A DNA stretch of 64,000 bases from Desulfonatronum thiodismutans (lineage in GTDB: Bacteria > Desulfobacterota > Desulfovibrionia > Desulfovibrionales > Desulfonatronaceae), in the NCBI RefSeq assembly GCF_000717475.1, contig NZ_JPIK01000009.1, positions 15,900-79,899 on the forward strand. Reading direction: 5' to 3'. The notes beneath the pieces were generated by a model. That model saw nothing but the letters and a program-made list of their open reading frames with translations. It was not told where the DNA came from and searched no databases. How positions within the stretch are numbered: position 1 is the stretch's first letter; every line of letters starts with the position of its first letter. Positions 8,320 through 16,362 of this stretch are shown here, one piece after another. The position numbers and the translations under genes are program-made.

Positions 8320-9494
8320 AACCACTGCAGCCCCTGCCCATGGCCCCGCCCATGCCTGATATGCCGACTCCGGGCCTTTCTGGCTTCGCCGTGCCAAGAA
8401 CTGATTCAGGCGCCGCCGCTTGCTGAGGCCCGCCACCGGCTCCTGGTGCAGGGGTCGACGATCTGCCGGGCTATCGCATCGAGCCCTATGTGGACGGGTT
8501 CATCGCCGTCCCGCCGGGACGCGTTCCTCGCGTCAGGGTCCGCCCCACGATTTGGGACCGCCTTGGCGACTGTAGGGCCCGGCTGGGACTGGATCGCAAC
8601 AACTATACCGTCAATCCGGGGCTCTACGCCGTCGGCGACCCGTCCCCCGATGCCCCGGTCATTGTCACGGCCAACTACAAGCTGACCTTCGACACGGTCC
8701 GTTTCGCCTTGCGCGGTCGGAACGCCTGGTTGCTGGTGACGGACACCCGGGGCATCAACGTCTGGTGCGCCGGCGGCAAAGGGTCCTTCAACGCCGAAGC
8801 CGTCGCCCTCCAGGTACGCAAGGCCGGCCTGGACCGCGTGGTGTCCCATCGCCGCCTGATCCTGCCCCAACTGGCCGCCAACGGCGTCCGGCTCCGGGAC
8901 GTGCGCAAGGCCACGGGATTCGAAGCCGTCCTGGGACCGATCCGAGCCGAAGATCTGCCGCGTTTTCTGGATCAAGGTCCCGACGAGGCCATGCGGGAAG
9001 TCACCTTTACCTTTAGGGAACGGCTTGCCGTGGTGCCCGTTGAGCTGGTCCTGGGCTGGAAGATGATTCTCGCGGTCCTGGCCGCGGCGGCGGTGCTGGG
9101 TCTTATTGGGACGGAGTTTGCCCCTGAGGCCGTTTTCCAGCGCTGGGCCGTAGCCGCGACGGCCACCCTTTTCGGCCTGCTGGGCGGAACGGTGGCCTTT
9201 CCGTTGCTGCTGCCCCGGCTGCCCACCCGCCTCTTTTCCCTGGCCGGAGCCGGCCTGGGACTTATCCCGGCCCTGGCCCTGCCGTTGCTCTTCCCGGCTC
9301 CGGCTTGGCCCGTCCTGGTGGGAGCTGGGTTGTGGACCATGACCCTGTCCGCTTGGACGGCGCTGAACTTTACCGGCTCCACGCCCTTCACGTCGCCTTC
9401 CGGCGTGGAAAAGGAAATGCGGGCGGCCATCCCCATCCTCGCCGGCTCCACGGTGTTGTCCGTGATCTGCTTTATCTGGGGAAACCTTCAGTGA
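8316..9494 (+). CDS. hgcA: Mercury methylation corrinoid protein HgcA, with in-frame TGA at codon 37 (possible Sec)
   Basis: HgcA carries a methyl group on a corrinoid and donates it to Hg(II), making methylmercury. The diagnostic cap-helix motif NVWCAGGKGSF is present, followed by about five membrane helices at the C-terminus, the known HgcA layout. The ATG at 8316 overlaps the arsR stop. Reading on gives a Pro-rich leader, then Cys36 followed by TGA at 8424-8426, then GPPPAPG and PGYRIEPYVDGF continuous with the HgcA core. If TGA is read as selenocysteine, the protein has 392 residues and the cap-helix Cys is Cys151. If translation begins at GTG 8490, it has 334 residues and that Cys is number 93, matching the numbering used for the ND132 reference protein; that GTG lacks a ribosome-binding site. 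A frame-disrupting error in the sequence is also possible. Confidence 0.9.
8446..8467 (+). promoter_or_regulatory. SECIS-like hairpin in hgcA behind the in-frame TGA
   Basis: In RNA, 8446 pairs with 8467, U8447 bulges, and GCAG (8448-8451) pairs with CUGC (8463-8466), closed by a G-U pair. The 9-base apical loop begins GG at 8453, 26 bases behind the TGA. A bulged U in the stem and a G-rich loop at 16-37 bases from UGA are features of bacterial SECIS elements. A few pairs below (8442-8444 with 8468-8470) may extend the stem. This was folded by eye. Confidence 0.4.
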
Positions 9495-9505
9495 GGACGC
9501 ATGCC

Positions 9506-9781
9506 ATGAAGCGATTCCATCATCTTCAAAACGTGGCCACATTGACGTATGACCGTGATAAGTGCGTGGGCTGCGGCCTCTGCGTCACGGTCTGCCCGCA
9601 CCGCGTCTTTACGCTGCAAAACGACAAAGCCCACGTCCAGGACCGCGAAGCCTGCATGGAATGCGGAGCCTGCGCCCTGAACTGCCCCACCCAGGCCGTG
9701 ATCGTGACGCCCGGCGTCGGCTGCGCCTCGTACATCATTCAAACCTGGCTCCCGAAAAGCAGCGCTCCCCAATGCTGTTGA
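9506..9781 (+). CDS. hgcB: Mercury methylation ferredoxin HgcB
   Basis: HgcB is the 2[4Fe-4S] ferredoxin that reduces the HgcA corrinoid and is required for mercury methylation. The 91-residue protein has two CxxCxxCxxxC motifs (Cys20/23/26/30 and Cys50/53/56/60), the additional Cys73 and a C-terminal Cys90-Cys91 pair. This pattern is diagnostic for HgcB. The start at 9506 is preceded by GAGGA at 9493-9497, which overlaps the hgcA stop region. A GTG at 9491 overlapping that stop is an alternative. Confidence 0.96.
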   Translation: MKRFHHLQNVATLTYDRDKCVGCGLCVTVCPHRVFTLQNDKAHVQDREACMECGACALNCPTQAVIVTPGVGCASYIIQTWLPKSSAPQCC

Positions 9782-9818
9782 AACGCCGCGGCCCGCCGCC
9801 GGAGCTTCAGAAACAACC

Positions 9819-10892
9819 GTGATCCAACCCTCTGAAGCCACAACCCTCTATCCCTCAAGACGAAAAATGCCCCCCGCACCCCACCACCCCATGGCCGACG
9901 TGGCCCTCCTGACTGAGAGCCGCTACGCCTGCGATGACGCGACCCCGGACGACTGGTATCTGCGCAACATTCTGCGCGACGACGAGCTGCTGCAAAACGC
10001 CCTCACGAAACTCGGACTCTCCTCGGTCCGACTGGACTGGTCCGCCCCGGACGTGGATTGGTCAACGTTTCGCTGCATCGTCTTTCGGACGACATGGGAC
10101 TACTTCGACCGGATAGCGGAATTCAGCGCATGGTTACACCTCGCCCAAACCCAGACCCGCCTGTGCAACGCTCCGGAAACCATCTGGTGGAACCTGGACA
10201 AACACTATCTCGCCGATTTGGAGACACGAGACGTTCCAGTAGTTCCGTTCCGACTTCTCGAACCCGACGCCCCCCAAAGCCTGCACGGCCTGCTCGAAGC
10301 GGTCGGATGGGAAGAGGCCGTGCTCAAACCCTGTGTTTCCGGTGGAGCGCGCCACACCTACCGGATTCAGCGCGACACCGCCGACGCGATTCAGGAACGG
10401 GTCCGTCCGCTCCTCGCCGCCGAATCCTTCCTGCTCCAACCGTTCATCCGTGACGTGGTCCGAACCGGCGAGGACACGGTGATGGTCGTCAACGGCCGCG
10501 TCACCCATGCCGTGCGCAAGATCCCCAAGGCGGGCGACTTCCGGGTCCAGGACGATCACGGCGGCACGGTCCACCCCCTCGACCCGACACAAGAGCACGT
10601 GGAATTGGCCCAACGCGCCATGGCCGCCTGCGAACCGGCCCCGAGTTACGGGCGGGTGGACATGGTCCGCGACGACAACGGAAAGCTGGTTGTCATGGAA
10701 CTGGAACTCATCGAACCCGAACTCTGGCTGCGCGAATACCCTCCGGCCGCCGAGGAATTCGCCCGAGCCATCGCTGGGGTCGCCACTCGGCCCGTCCCCG
10801 AAAACACACCATTACTGAGTGTTGAAAAAGTCCTATTTCGACAGTCCGTTCAAAAACCCCAAGTGCAAGAAGCAAAAAAAGTTCAAGGTTGA
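9819..10892 (+). CDS. ATP-grasp family protein (glutathione-synthetase-like), C-terminus from a repeat
   Basis: This 357-residue protein resembles RimK/glutathione-synthetase-like ATP-grasp ligases. Visible features are an N-terminal pre-ATP-grasp region, AVLKPCVSGGARHTYRI (ATP-binding loop), QPFIRDVVRTGEDTVMVVNG and the metal-binding VVMELELIEPELWL. Its substrate is unknown. The start is uncertain: GTG 9819, ATG 9867 and ATG 9891 are all in frame, and none has an ideal ribosome-binding site. The last 25 or so residues, from about 10816, are encoded by copy B of the dispersed repeat, so the native end was probably altered by insertion. It follows hgcB by 37 bases and may share its transcript. 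Confidence 0.8.
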   Translation: MIQPSEATTLYPSRRKMPPAPHHPMADVALLTESRYACDDATPDDWYLRNILRDDELLQNALTKLGLSSVRLDWSAPDVDWSTFRCIVFRTTWDYFDRIAEFSAWLHLAQTQTRLCNAPETIWWNLDKHYLADLETRDVPVVPFRLLEPDAPQSLHGLLEAVGWEEAVLKPCVSGGARHTYRIQRDTADAIQERVRPLLAAESFLLQPFIRDVVRTGEDTVMVVNGRVTHAVRKIPKAGDFRVQDDHGGTVHPLDPTQEHVELAQRAMAACEPAPSYGRVDMVRDDNGKLVVMELELIEPELWLREYPPAAEEFARAIAGVATRPVPENTPLLSVEKVLFRQSVQKPQVQEAKKVQG

Positions 10893-10967
10893 AAAGTATT
10901 TCTTCATACGTGAGAGTTTGAACTTTTTGCAGCGACGCAGCAATTGGGAGTTTTTCAACTGACTGGC
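10816..10967 (+). repeat. Dispersed palindromic repeat, copy B
   Basis: This full copy has inverted ends GTTGAAAAAGTCC (10821) and GGGAGTTTTTCAAC (ending 10959). An inner inverted pair, GCAAAAAAAGTTCAA and TTGAACTTTTTGCA, lies either side of a centre near 10905. The whole can fold into one long imperfect hairpin. It is closely similar to the inverse of 32274-32421 and to 1-50. It encodes no protein of its own. A non-autonomous transposable element (MITE-like) is a reasonable reading. Confidence 0.85.
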
Positions 10968-10990
10968 AACCAACGCGAGAGCCCAGCCGT

Positions 10991-11233
10991 ATGCATGAAG
11001 AAGACCACGAGACCATCGACCGGATCATGTCCGAAATACAATGCCCGAAAGATTTCCGGTGCAAGAAACAAGACTTTCAGGATATCTGCAAGGCAAAAGA
11101 TTTCGGGTTGGACGGCTACCTCAAATGCCGCGAGGACGCCCCCTTGGATTGCGCATTCGCCCTGTCCTTCGGACATGACTACTTCTGTCGCTGTCCCTTG
11201 CGCGTTTTTTTGGCGAAGAGACTCAATAAATGA
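10991..11233 (+). CDS. Small Cys-rich protein of unknown function
   Basis: This 80-residue protein starts MHEEDHETIDRIMSEI and has seven Cys: QCPKDFRCKK, DICKAKD, LKCRED, LDCAF and YFCRCPL. The spacing suggests a metal or Fe-S site. From memory, short proteins with the CPKDFRC and CPLRV motifs recur in Desulfobacterota, without known function. It begins 24 bases behind repeat copy B and is followed by a strong terminator. Confidence 0.75.
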   Translation: MHEEDHETIDRIMSEIQCPKDFRCKKQDFQDICKAKDFGLDGYLKCREDAPLDCAFALSFGHDYFCRCPLRVFLAKRLNK

Positions 11234-11349
11234 ACCACATTTGCCAATGGCTTTGAAATCAGATATCAGCGCCTCGTTTGCCCCTTGAGGCATCCTTGGA
11301 AAGCCTTGCCTCGCAAGGCCGCCAGGCCCCTCCCAACAAGGCAAAAGCA

Positions 11350-11383
11350 AAGGGTTTCGACCGAAAGGCCGAAACCCTTTTTC
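11350..11383 (+). terminator. Intrinsic terminator
   Basis: A 10-base-pair stem, AAGGGTTTCG (11350-11359) with CGAAACCCTT (11370-11379), is followed by T-rich sequence. It ends the transcript of the small Cys-rich gene and lies ahead of the FemAB-like gene. Its near-symmetry could let it work on both strands. Confidence 0.85.
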
Positions 11384-11451
11384 TTTGTTCTCGCGGCCCT
11401 GGGCCGCTTTCATTCAACCATTCAACCGTCCATATGGAACCCGGAACCGCC

Positions 11452-12558
11452 ATGTCCGTTCGCCTCGCTCCCAAAAAAATCCAGTCCCTATTGCCCACGG
11501 ACATCCTGTTCCAGTCCGACTACTGGGCCCATGTCAAATCCCGTCTGGGATGCAGGCCCGTGGCCTTCGACATCCTTTCCCCGGAGCCGACCTTCAACCC
11601 GGCTCGGGACATTGGCCGGGACAATCGCGGCGACGTCCTCGTCCTGCTCCAGCCCGTGGGTCGCAACAATCTGGGGGCCTTCGTGCCCCAGGGACCGGAA
11701 CACGCTCCGTCCGGAGATCATCGCGGCCAGTACCTTGAAGAGCTTTCCGAAGCGCTGATCCGCCATCTGGACCCTTCCGTGGCCTTCATCCGCTACGATC
11801 TGCCCTGGGAGTCCCGATACGCGCCGGAAATGCACGCCAAGAGTTGGACCGCCTTTCCAGAGCCGCGCATCCGGGAAATGCGCATGAACATCGGCACCAA
11901 GCACTGGAACCTGCGCAAAGCGGAAATGGACATGACCGTGGCCAGTTCACTGGTCGTGGATATCGGTCGAGCGGAAGAGGAAATTCTGGCCGGGATGAAG
12001 GCGAAGACCCGCTACAATATCGGTTTGGCCCGGCGCAAGGGCGTCACCGTGACCCCGGCCTCCATGGACAAGCTGCCCACGTTTTACGACCTGTACCGCC
12101 AGACCGCCAAGCGCAACGGATTCCCCTCCTGCGATTATCGCCACTTCGCGGCGCTGTTCCAGGCCCACGCCCAAAAATCCGACACTTCGGAACTGCATTT
12201 CCTGCTGGCCGGACATGGAAACGACCTGCTGGCCGGAGCGATCGTCGCCGTTTCCGGGAACAACGCGGTTTTCCTGCACGGCGCCTCCGCCACGCCCAAC
12301 AGGACGTTCATGGGCTCGTACGCCCTGCACTGGTCCGCCATGCGGCTGGCCAGGAGCCGAGGCTGCACCCGCTACGACATGGGGGCGGTCTCGCCCGGGG
12401 CCGCGCCGGACCATCCCTTTTACGGATTGTACCGCTTCAAGACCGGATTTGGCGGGACCATCGAACTGCGCAGCGGCTCTTGGGACTATCCGCTGAACGA
12501 AGACGTTTATAACGCGTATCGCAACGCGGACACGCTTTCCCGAGACAACGGCCTGTAA
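11452..12558 (+). CDS. FemAB/GNAT-fold aminoacyltransferase-like protein
   Basis: This 368-residue protein (start MSVRLAPKK) resembles FemAB-type peptidyltransferases, which add amino acids to peptidoglycan stem peptides from aminoacyl-tRNA, and related GNAT proteins. Supporting segments are KTRYNIGLARRKGV, FYDLYRQTAKRNGF, an internal LLAGAIVAV strand and C-terminal GLYRFKTGFGG, all typical of the double-GNAT fold. An ATG at 11434 is an alternative start. It stands alone between two terminators. The exact substrate is unknown. Confidence 0.82.
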   Translation: MSVRLAPKKIQSLLPTDILFQSDYWAHVKSRLGCRPVAFDILSPEPTFNPARDIGRDNRGDVLVLLQPVGRNNLGAFVPQGPEHAPSGDHRGQYLEELSEALIRHLDPSVAFIRYDLPWESRYAPEMHAKSWTAFPEPRIREMRMNIGTKHWNLRKAEMDMTVASSLVVDIGRAEEEILAGMKAKTRYNIGLARRKGVTVTPASMDKLPTFYDLYRQTAKRNGFPSCDYRHFAALFQAHAQKSDTSELHFLLAGHGNDLLAGAIVAVSGNNAVFLHGASATPNRTFMGSYALHWSAMRLARSRGCTRYDMGAVSPGAAPDHPFYGLYRFKTGFGGTIELRSGSWDYPLNEDVYNAYRNADTLSRDNGL

Positions 12559-12603
12559 CCGCGTGGCTCCATTCACTCGCTCTTCCCGCCATCACGAAAA
12601 AAA

Positions 12604-12648
12604 GCCCGCGCCCTGAGACGGTATCCGTTCCAGAGCGCGGGCTTTTTT
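12604..12648 (+). terminator. Intrinsic terminator
   Basis: The arms GCCCGCGC (12604-12611) and GCGCGGGC (12635-12642) form an 8-base-pair stem followed by six T and preceded by an A-run. It lies 45 bases behind the FemAB-like gene and may be bidirectional. Confidence 0.9.
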
Positions 12649-12742
12649 AACGCATCATCCACGACAAGCTTTGCGATGTTTCCGGAAAAAAATCAGCCGA
12701 TGGGATTGATCGTCGCAAACGTTTCGTGAAGACCAATCTCCA

Positions 12743-12850
12743 TCAAAATATCAGCATAGCGTAAATATCCATCAACCCGAACAAGGCGAATAGGCTGAGA
12801 CCGATGATCCACGCTTCGAGGGAGAGAGCGATTTTTCTGAAGATGAACAT
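12743..12850 (-). CDS. Predicted 35-residue single-helix membrane peptide
   Basis: The peptide starts MFIFRKIALSLEAWIIG and is nearly all hydrophobic after two basic residues, as expected of a one-helix small membrane protein. A plausible AGAGG ribosome-binding site lies 10 bases upstream of the ATG at 12850. Longer in-frame readings to 13006 add implausible sequence. The stretch between the FemAB-like gene and the radical SAM gene (12559-13138) holds only this candidate and the terminator at 12604. It may be a small subunit or regulator of a membrane complex; nothing nearby identifies a partner. Confidence 0.4.
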   Translation of the reverse strand: MFIFRKIALSLEAWIIGLSLFALFGLMDIYAMLIF

Positions 12851-13138
12851 GACTGAAAAACCTCTTTTGAATTGATTCACGGATGCGACGGCCAGTGAAC
12901 GGAAGGTTGTCGGACATCGGCTCGGGACAAAGCATCCCGGGAAAAAGCCGCTGAAATCAAGCCTCATGTTTCCTTGTCTTTTCCCCGCCTTTGGCCTCGT
13001 CGTCAAGTCCCTGTTCCACGGCGCTTTCTTCAGTTTTATGTGGGTTCAGGGCGAAATCAAGGCCAAGTTCGTGACATCCGCGCCATCCCTGGGTAGCTTT
13101 TTAAACGTGTAGCGTGACAGCAACCCAAGGAGGACGGT

Positions 13139-14098
13139 ATGACCAGAAAGCCGGAAGCCGGATATCTCCGACTCAACGCCGATGGAGAACTGCGGCGCCG
13201 TGCCGCCGAGGCGCTGAAGACGCTTTGCTCCTGCACTGCATGCCCCAGACGGTGCAGGGTGAATCGACTCGATGGGAAATTGGGCTTTTGCCGGGTCGGT
13301 CGCTGGGCCAAGGTCGCCAGCTACAGCCCGCACTTTGGGGAGGAGGAACCGCTGGTGGGCAACGGTGGGTCCGGAACGATCTTTTTCGCTCAGTGCAACC
13401 TGGCCTGCGTATTTTGCCAGAACCACGACATCAGCCACCACGGAGATGACGCTCCAGAGGCAAGCCCGGAACAGTTGGCCGCCGTCATGATGGAATTGCA
13501 GGGCCAAGGCGTCCACAACATCAATTTCGTCACCCCGTCCCACGTCGTGCCCCAGATCCTCGAAGCCCTGGTCATCGCCGCGGACCAAGGGCTGCGTTTG
13601 CCCCTGGTCTACAATTCCAGCGGATACGACAGCCTGGAGACGCTGCGTCGGCTCGACGGCGTGATGGACATCTATATGCCCGATGCCAAATTCTTTGCCC
13701 CGGATGCGGCCAAAACATACTGCCATGCCGAGGATTATCCGGAGCGGGCCAAAGCGGCCCTCAAGGAAATGCACCGCCAAGTGGGAGATATGGAACTGGA
13801 CGACCGGGGCGTCGCCGTCCGAGGCCTGCTGGTCAGGCACCTGGTCATGCCCGGAAATCTGGCCGGGACGGCCAAGTGGATGGATTTTCTGGCCGCGGAA
13901 ATCTCACCGAACACCTACATGAACATCATGGACCAGTACCGGCCGTGCGGCGATGCAAGCGCGTTCCCGGAGCTGCGCCGCCCGCTCATGGCCGAGGAGT
14001 TCGACCAAGCCCTGAAAGCCGCAGCCCTAGCCGGGATCACCCGCCTGGACCAGCGTCGGACGAACCTGGCCGAGCGCCTTTGGCGGGCACTGCTGTAA
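13139..14098 (+). CDS. Radical SAM protein, PflA-like (COG1313/PflX type)
   Basis: This 319-residue protein has the radical SAM cluster motif CNLACVFC near residue 85. An N-terminal Cys-rich region (CSCTACPRRC, then GFCRVG) resembles the extra-cluster region of pyruvate-formate-lyase-activase-like proteins. GGSGTIFF precedes the motif, as in COG1313 members. A strong GGAGGAC lies before the ATG. The family is widespread and the substrate unknown. It is monocistronic and converges on deaD, whose end lies 15 bases away. Confidence 0.88.
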   Translation: MTRKPEAGYLRLNADGELRRRAAEALKTLCSCTACPRRCRVNRLDGKLGFCRVGRWAKVASYSPHFGEEEPLVGNGGSGTIFFAQCNLACVFCQNHDISHHGDDAPEASPEQLAAVMMELQGQGVHNINFVTPSHVVPQILEALVIAADQGLRLPLVYNSSGYDSLETLRRLDGVMDIYMPDAKFFAPDAAKTYCHAEDYPERAKAALKEMHRQVGDMELDDRGVAVRGLLVRHLVMPGNLAGTAKWMDFLAAEISPNTYMNIMDQYRPCGDASAFPELRRPLMAEEFDQALKAAALAGITRLDQRRTNLAERLWRALL

Positions 14099-14113
14099 AC
14101 GCGCCAGCCGCGC

Positions 14114-15865
14114 TTACCTGTCCCAGTTTTGCGAGTTCGGCCGCTTGGCCCGGAACGGACGGACCGTGGCCGGCCGCTTGCGCATGGAGCGCTGGTCGTC
14201 GTCCGCGCGTCCACCCTCCGAAACTTCCTTGACCTCGATTCGCAGCCCCCGAATCTGGTTGCCGTCCATCACCCGCACCACGTCCCTGGCGAATTCCGTG
14301 GGGACTTCCACGAAGCAGCGGCTGTCCTGCATCACGATCTTGCCGATCTGCCGTCCTGAAAGACCGGTTTCGCCGGCAATGGCCCCGACCACGTCCCGCA
14401 CTTCCACCTGTTGATTGCGACCGACGTTGAGCATCAGCCGGGTCATGCCCTGTTGCGGTCCGCTCTCCCGAAAACCGGGCCCAGGGCGATTCCGGTCCCG
14501 ATCCCGATCCCGTTCTCCGGGCCGACCGCGCGACGGCTCGTTGAACAGCAGCGCATCGTCTTGTTCTTCCCTGGGCGGTCCCATGAGTATTTTCAGCATC
14601 GCCGCGGCCATGTCCAGGGAAGAGACCTGTTCATTCTCCAAAAAGTGCTCCACAACCCTCACTTGATTTTCAAGCCCTCCCTGAGCCATGCTCTCTCGTA
14701 TCCCGCTCAGGAACTTATCGGTTTTGGCCTGCTCCACGTCGCCCACGCTGGGTACGCTGCGCTGAACCATCTTGGCCTTGGTAAACCGCTGGATGTCCCG
14801 CAACTTGTAGAACTCCCGGCCCGAGGCAAAGGTGAAGGCCCTTCCGGTCCGTCCGGCCCGGCCCGTTCGCCCGATGCGGTGGACGTAGTACTCCACGTCG
14901 CTTGGAATATCGAAATTGAAGACAGCTTCAACATCGTCCACGTCGATGCCCCTGGCGGCCACGTCCGTGGCGACCAGGATCTCCACGTTGCCCGACCGGA
15001 ACTTGCCCATCACCCGGTCGCGCTGCACCTGGTTCATGTCCCCGTGCAGCCCCTCGGACATGTACCCCCGGGCCTGAAGGTGCTCCACAATCTGGTCCAC
15101 GCCCCGCTTGGTGTTGGAAAAGACGATGCTCAGCTTGGGGTTGAACACGTCGATGATCCGACACATGGCCTCCAGCCGCGAGCCCCGGGGCACCTCGTAG
15201 AAAAACTGCTCAACGTTCGGCACGGTGAGCACTTTTTGGGATACCTTGGCCAGCAGCCGGTCAGTCTGGTACGTGTCCGCCAGGCGCAAAATCTCCGACG
15301 GCATGGTCGCGGAAAAGAGCACGGTCTGCCGATTGGCGGGCACGGTCTGAAGGATCAGCTCGATGTCTTCCCGGAAACCCATGTCCAGCATCTCGTCCGC
15401 CTCGTCCAGGACCGCGATTCGGACCTTGTCCAGCTTGATGGTCCCCCGGTCCATATGGTCCATGACCCGGCCCGGGGTGCCGATGATCACTTGCGCCCCC
15501 TGGCGCAGCACCCGGATCTGCCGATCAATAGGCTGCCCTCCGTAGACCGGAAGCACGGTGATCCCTTTGCGGTATTTGGCCAGGGTGTTCAGCTCCTCGG
15601 CCACCTGGATGGCCAGTTCCCGGGTCGGACAGAGCACGATGCCCTGGATGTCCCGACTCGTGGGGTCAACCTTTTCCAAAACCGGGATGCCGAAGGCCAC
15701 GGTTTTCCCCGTTCCGGTCTGGGCCTGGCCGATGACGTCCCGGCCCTGCATCAGCATGGGGATGGCCAAGGCCTGAATGGGCGACGGCTCCTCAAACCCC
15801 ATGTCCTGAATGGCCTTCAGTGTTTCCTCGGAGAGATTCAGTTCTTCAAAACGTTCGATTGTCAT
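14114..15865 (-). CDS. deaD: DEAD-box RNA helicase (DeaD/CsdA type)
   Basis: This 583-residue ATP-dependent RNA helicase probably acts in ribosome assembly and mRNA decay. The helicase core shows AQTGTGKT (motif I), DEADEMLDMGF (II), SAT (III) and HRIGRTGRAGRTGRAF (VI). The last motif repeats GRTGRA, a slight internal duplication. After an Arg/Asp/Pro-rich linker comes a C-terminal RNA-recognition domain of the DbpA/CsdA kind (RLMLNVGRNQQVEVRDVVGA). It is probably transcribed alone or with the cupin gene upstream. Confidence 0.95.
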   Translation of the reverse strand: MTIERFEELNLSEETLKAIQDMGFEEPSPIQALAIPMLMQGRDVIGQAQTGTGKTVAFGIPVLEKVDPTSRDIQGIVLCPTRELAIQVAEELNTLAKYRKGITVLPVYGGQPIDRQIRVLRQGAQVIIGTPGRVMDHMDRGTIKLDKVRIAVLDEADEMLDMGFREDIELILQTVPANRQTVLFSATMPSEILRLADTYQTDRLLAKVSQKVLTVPNVEQFFYEVPRGSRLEAMCRIIDVFNPKLSIVFSNTKRGVDQIVEHLQARGYMSEGLHGDMNQVQRDRVMGKFRSGNVEILVATDVAARGIDVDDVEAVFNFDIPSDVEYYVHRIGRTGRAGRTGRAFTFASGREFYKLRDIQRFTKAKMVQRSVPSVGDVEQAKTDKFLSGIRESMAQGGLENQVRVVEHFLENEQVSSLDMAAAMLKILMGPPREEQDDALLFNEPSRGRPGERDRDRDRNRPGPGFRESGPQQGMTRLMLNVGRNQQVEVRDVVGAIAGETGLSGRQIGKIVMQDSRCFVEVPTEFARDVVRVMDGNQIRGLRIEVKEVSEGGRADDDQRSMRKRPATVRPFRAKRPNSQNWDR

Positions 15866-15941
15866 GGTCAGTATTCCTTTTGGGTTCTTGGCTTGGGAGC
15901 CGTGGTCGCTATTGCTTGAGATATTAAAAATGGTCGAGGGA

Positions 15942-16343
15942 TCATTGATCCGCTTCGACGCCGTCCAGGCTTTCCATATCCTCGTAAGCCTCGGGGACGA
16001 ATCGAGGCGTGCACACGACCAGAAAAAGCAGGTCAGAAATGCCGGGATTACTGATGCGTTGAGAAACGCCGGGGGGAATCAGGACCACGTCTCCGGGCTT
16101 CACGGTGTCGGCAGGCCGCCCGTCGATTTCCACCAAGCCCTGGCCTTCGAGAATGATGTACCGCTCCATGATGCCGCGCAGACGGTGCAAGCGGGTCGTG
16201 ACGCCGGGCAGGACACGGGCTCGGGCCACGGACACGTCCTCGTCCCGGTCGGAGTTCCACCATTCACTAATAAAACAGCGTTCCTCGAAAAAGTATTCGT
16301 CCATCATGGAGCCCTTGTACGTCAAGGGCGTTATCGTCGTCAT
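15942..16343 (-). CDS. Cupin-domain protein
   Basis: This 133-residue single-domain cupin has the two conserved motifs, around HRLRGIMERYIILEGQG and PGDVVLIPPGVSQRISN. The start at 16343 (MTTITPL) has GGAGG directly upstream; a longer reading to 16520 would overlap sfsA. Metal-ligand His are reduced in the first motif, so catalysis is uncertain. It lies 19 bases behind sfsA, suggesting co-transcription. No substrate can be inferred. Confidence 0.85.
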   Translation of the reverse strand: MTTITPLTYKGSMMDEYFFEERCFISEWWNSDRDEDVSVARARVLPGVTTRLHRLRGIMERYIILEGQGLVEIDGRPADTVKPGDVVLIPPGVSQRISNPGISDLLFLVVCTPRFVPEAYEDMESLDGVEADQ

Positions 16344-16362
16344 CCGTCCTCCGTCATCGTAT

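Noticed and set aside
8316..9494. hgcA as a simple pseudogene broken by a nonsense codon
   Set aside because: All downstream HgcA motifs, membrane helices and hgcB are intact, and translation from GTG 8490 or Sec insertion each gives a full core; there is no sign of further decay.
14411..15919. Open frame of 502 codons opposite deaD
   Set aside because: Shadow of the helicase gene with no motifs.
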